64,000 bases of DNA. Origin: Nocardia amamiensis NBRC 102102. Lineage in GTDB: Bacteria > Actinomycetota > Actinomycetes > Mycobacteriales > Mycobacteriaceae. The notes under the pieces are model-generated. The model saw only the letters and a program-made list of their open reading frames with translations, was not told the DNA's origin and did no database searches. The DNA is taken from positions 24,266 to 88,265 of the forward strand of contig NZ_BDBA01000031.1 of NCBI RefSeq assembly GCF_001612745.1. The letters are read 5' to 3'. Position numbers and translations under genes: made by a program. Positions 62,559-64,000 of this stretch are shown one piece after another (positions within the stretch are counted from its first letter, which is position 1; each line of letters opens with the position of its first letter).

Positions 62559-62996
62559 TCAGCCCAATTGCGCACCCGGAAAACGCTTCCGAAACCGCTC
62601 GACTTCATCCTCGTCGAGCTCACCCGCCGAGCTCCCCCACGGAATCGACTCGGGATTCCCGGACTCCGGCCGCCCACCGTCGCGAAAGAACTCCTTGAGC
62701 GTGGCGTCGATTGTCTTCTCGACGAACCGATTCGGATCCCCGTCCACTGCGGGCCGGGAAGTACAACTGATCTCCAGCACCTTCCGCCCCTCCGGAAGAT
62801 CATCGGTCGTCAGCTCTTCGTTGTATTCCAACCATTGCGCGACCAGCCGGAACGAGTCGAACCAATCCTCATCAACCGCGAAATATGTCGGCTCGTTACC
62901 GATTTCCAGCGCCATCCGCTTGGCATAGATCCCGACAATCCGAACCGCGTCGCTCACCGTGCCGTAGATGTATACACTCCCCCGAACCATAGCCAT
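62559..62996 (-). CDS. Hypothetical protein, foreign-looking
   Basis: Predicted 145 aa, acidic, with SVYIYGTVSDAVRIVGIYAKRMALEIGNEPTYFAVDEDWFDSF and a charged C-terminus (GELDEDEVERFRKRFPG). I do not recognise a family. Its base composition is clearly lower in GC than neighbours, it has an AT-rich promoter-like stretch upstream (TTATACACT) and it sits between the split parts of an AHSA1 gene and an IS fragment, so recent arrival is likely. Confidence 0.6.
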   Translation of the reverse strand: MAMVRGSVYIYGTVSDAVRIVGIYAKRMALEIGNEPTYFAVDEDWFDSFRLVAQWLEYNEELTTDDLPEGRKVLEISCTSRPAVDGDPNRFVEKTIDATLKEFFRDGGRPESGNPESIPWGSSAGELDEDEVERFRKRFPGAQLG

Positions 62997-63041
62997 GAGC
63001 AGTGTATAACAGCTGAAACACTGCGACCTGGTGCGCTGACC

Positions 63042-63165
63042 CTCGATCTACCAACCGGCTGGACCGTCACCTGGGATCTGCGCTCCGAGGGGCATAGCAC
63101 CCGAGCCTTGTTGAGTCACACCGGATTCGACCCCGACCACCCAACCGCCCAACTGGCCCCGCAGC
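63042..63165 (+). pseudogene. 3-prime fragment of AHSA1/SRPBCC gene
   Basis: The frame reads LDLPTGWTVTWDLRSEGHSTRALLSHTGFDPDHPTAQLA. WTVTW-x-L-x-x-E-G-x-x-T-R-x-x-L-x-H-T-G-F-D-P-D is the C-terminal pattern of AHSA1 proteins. It has no start and ends in the IS fragment. Confidence 0.65.
63139..63159 (+). repeat. 21-bp direct repeat, right copy
   Basis: Second copy of the repeat at 62445, in its natural place inside the AHSA1 3-prime fragment. Confidence 0.85.
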
Positions 63166-63176
63166 GTCATGCGCAA

Positions 63177-63426
63177 TTGCCTGCCGGCACGTGCGAGTGG
63201 GGATGCGCAGTAGCCGTATTCGGCCCATGTCCGAGCGGCGGGCGGTTTCCTTGGACCGGCCGCGCCCGAGCGGAGTGGAATCGACGACCCACACGTCGTC
63301 GGTCCACAGTGTCGTGTCGAGGGACAGCGCCCTGATCATCGCGGTGATCAGGGTCGCGGCCTTGCGGAATCGTTTGTTGTGGCCCGAGCTTCCCGGCGAC
63401 GCGCGAGGAAATCGGTTGTGTCTCAA
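63177..63426 (-). mobile_element. IS982-like transposase fragment
   Basis: The frame from about 63390 reads SGHNKRFRKAATLITAMIRALSLDTTLWTDDVWVVDSTPLGRGRSKETARRSD and, after a frame change near 63220, WAEYGYCASP. GYNKR-x-R, D-x-W-x-D-D-V-W-V-V-D-S-T-P and E-Y-G-Y-C-A-S are hallmarks of IS982-family transposases, including the first catalytic Asp. Only this internal part survives; no terminal inverted repeats were found. Confidence 0.7.
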
Positions 63427-63440
63427 TAATTTCCGTCTTG

Positions 63441-63944
63441 TCAGCTGCGGCGCACACCGCCTCGCGAGTTCAGCGGGGCGAACAGCACGTGCTCGAGGAC
63501 GATGTCGGCGACACCTGAGGGGGGCATCGTCGTGACGACCTCGAGCGTCGCTGCCGTTCTGAGCAGGGGCTCCACCGTCTCGATGTACTCGAGTGTCTCG
63601 GCGCGTTCAGCGGGGTCCTTCCCGTACTGATTGTCGGTACGGGTTCTCAGCCGCTTGATGAGAACCTCGACCGGGGCGCTGAGCAAGACGACATGGTCGA
63701 AGCGGGGATAGAACAGGGTCTGATTCCGCGTCGTGCCCTGCACGAACAGCACTCCTTGATGCTCCTCCGACTCGTCGGAAAGCAACGCCTCGATTCGGTC
63801 CTCGCGCCACAGTCTCTCGCCGTCGACCGTTTCGAAATAGTCACCGTAGTCGGTATCCACGGTCCGGTAGCCACGCGCGGCGAGCTCATACAGCAACGAT
63901 GTCTTGCCCACACCAGACATGCCCGTCACCAGCACACGCTTCAC
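63441..63944 (-). CDS. P-loop NTPase, small-molecule-kinase-like
   Basis: Predicted 167 aa. Walker A is GMSGVGKTS at 8-16, followed by ARGYRTVDTDYGDYFETVDGERLWREDRIEALL and a C-terminal LID-like part with RTRTDNQYGKDPAERAE. The layout is that of shikimate/adenylate-kinase-like proteins often annotated as AAA family ATPase in actinobacteria. Substrate unknown. Appears intact beside the decayed IS region. Confidence 0.78.
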   Translation of the reverse strand: MKRVLVTGMSGVGKTSLLYELAARGYRTVDTDYGDYFETVDGERLWREDRIEALLSDESEEHQGVLFVQGTTRNQTLFYPRFDHVVLLSAPVEVLIKRLRTRTDNQYGKDPAERAETLEYIETVEPLLRTAATLEVVTTMPPSGVADIVLEHVLFAPLNSRGGVRRS

Positions 63945-64000
63945 AAGAGGGAAGGATAGGCGGTTCCATCCCGACGACGGCCGATCTCTGAAATCAGTCA

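Overview
The window is high-GC actinobacterial DNA, most likely from a Nocardia or close relative. Pointers are a mycobacterial-type furA-katG pair, an nmtR-ctpJ pair whose regulator keeps NmtR metal ligands at identical positions, a cutinase-like secreted hydrolase, many TetR regulators, a SCO6745-family protein and a GTG-rich start usage. No rRNA, tRNA or CRISPR array was seen. The genus is an inference from protein resemblance only.

Region 1 (1-16 kb) is a lipid or acyl-CoA catabolic island: a partial secretory lipase, a secreted cutinase-family esterase, an MHS-type permease, two TetR regulators, and a minus-strand run of SDR, quinone oxidoreductase, FabG-like SDR, MaoC hydratase, APH-type kinase, acyl-CoA dehydrogenase and a CurA-like reductase. 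The kinase plus dehydrogenase pair looks like a split form of ACAD10/ACAD11, which breaks down 4-hydroxyacyl-CoAs by phosphorylation and phosphate elimination. An epoxide hydrolase operon follows. Four promoters of this island share one 22-bp palindrome (TTGAA-N12-TTCAA type), suggesting a local regulon.

Region 2 (16-24 kb) is mixed: an ankyrin protein, a tiny peptide gene, the wreck of a paraMORC-like ATPase/nuclease, an HxlR/NmrA pair, a resolvase-like protein, furA-katG, and a DUF6294-like secreted protein.

Region 3 (24.6-42.9 kb) is the highlight: a 12-gene minus-strand operon in which nine of eleven junctions are 4-nt ATGA/GTGA overlaps. It encodes two acyl carrier proteins, a 1974-residue fusion (class III aminotransferase, acyl-ACP-reductase-like domain, rifampin-phosphotransferase-like dikinase, P-loop kinase), a P-loop kinase, a fatty acyl-AMP ligase, a P450, a second dikinase, an alpha-oxoamine synthase, a PF14907-type nucleotidyltransferase, a HAD phosphatase, a lipid kinase and an SDR. 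It probably makes an amino- or sphingoid-like lipid that is phosphorylated or nucleotidylated; I know of no described pathway with this set.

Region 4 (43.6-64 kb) holds small regulator/enzyme pairs (cupin/MocR, TetR/ene-reductase, TetR/epimerase, MerR/imine-reductase-like, nmtR/ctpJ), a lipase maturation factor, an EamA exporter with a possible leader peptide and attenuator, a PhyH dioxygenase with a perfect operator-like palindrome, gnd, and then a decayed zone (frameshifted VOC protein, split AHSA1 gene, 21-bp direct repeat, IS982-like fragment) around a foreign-looking small gene.
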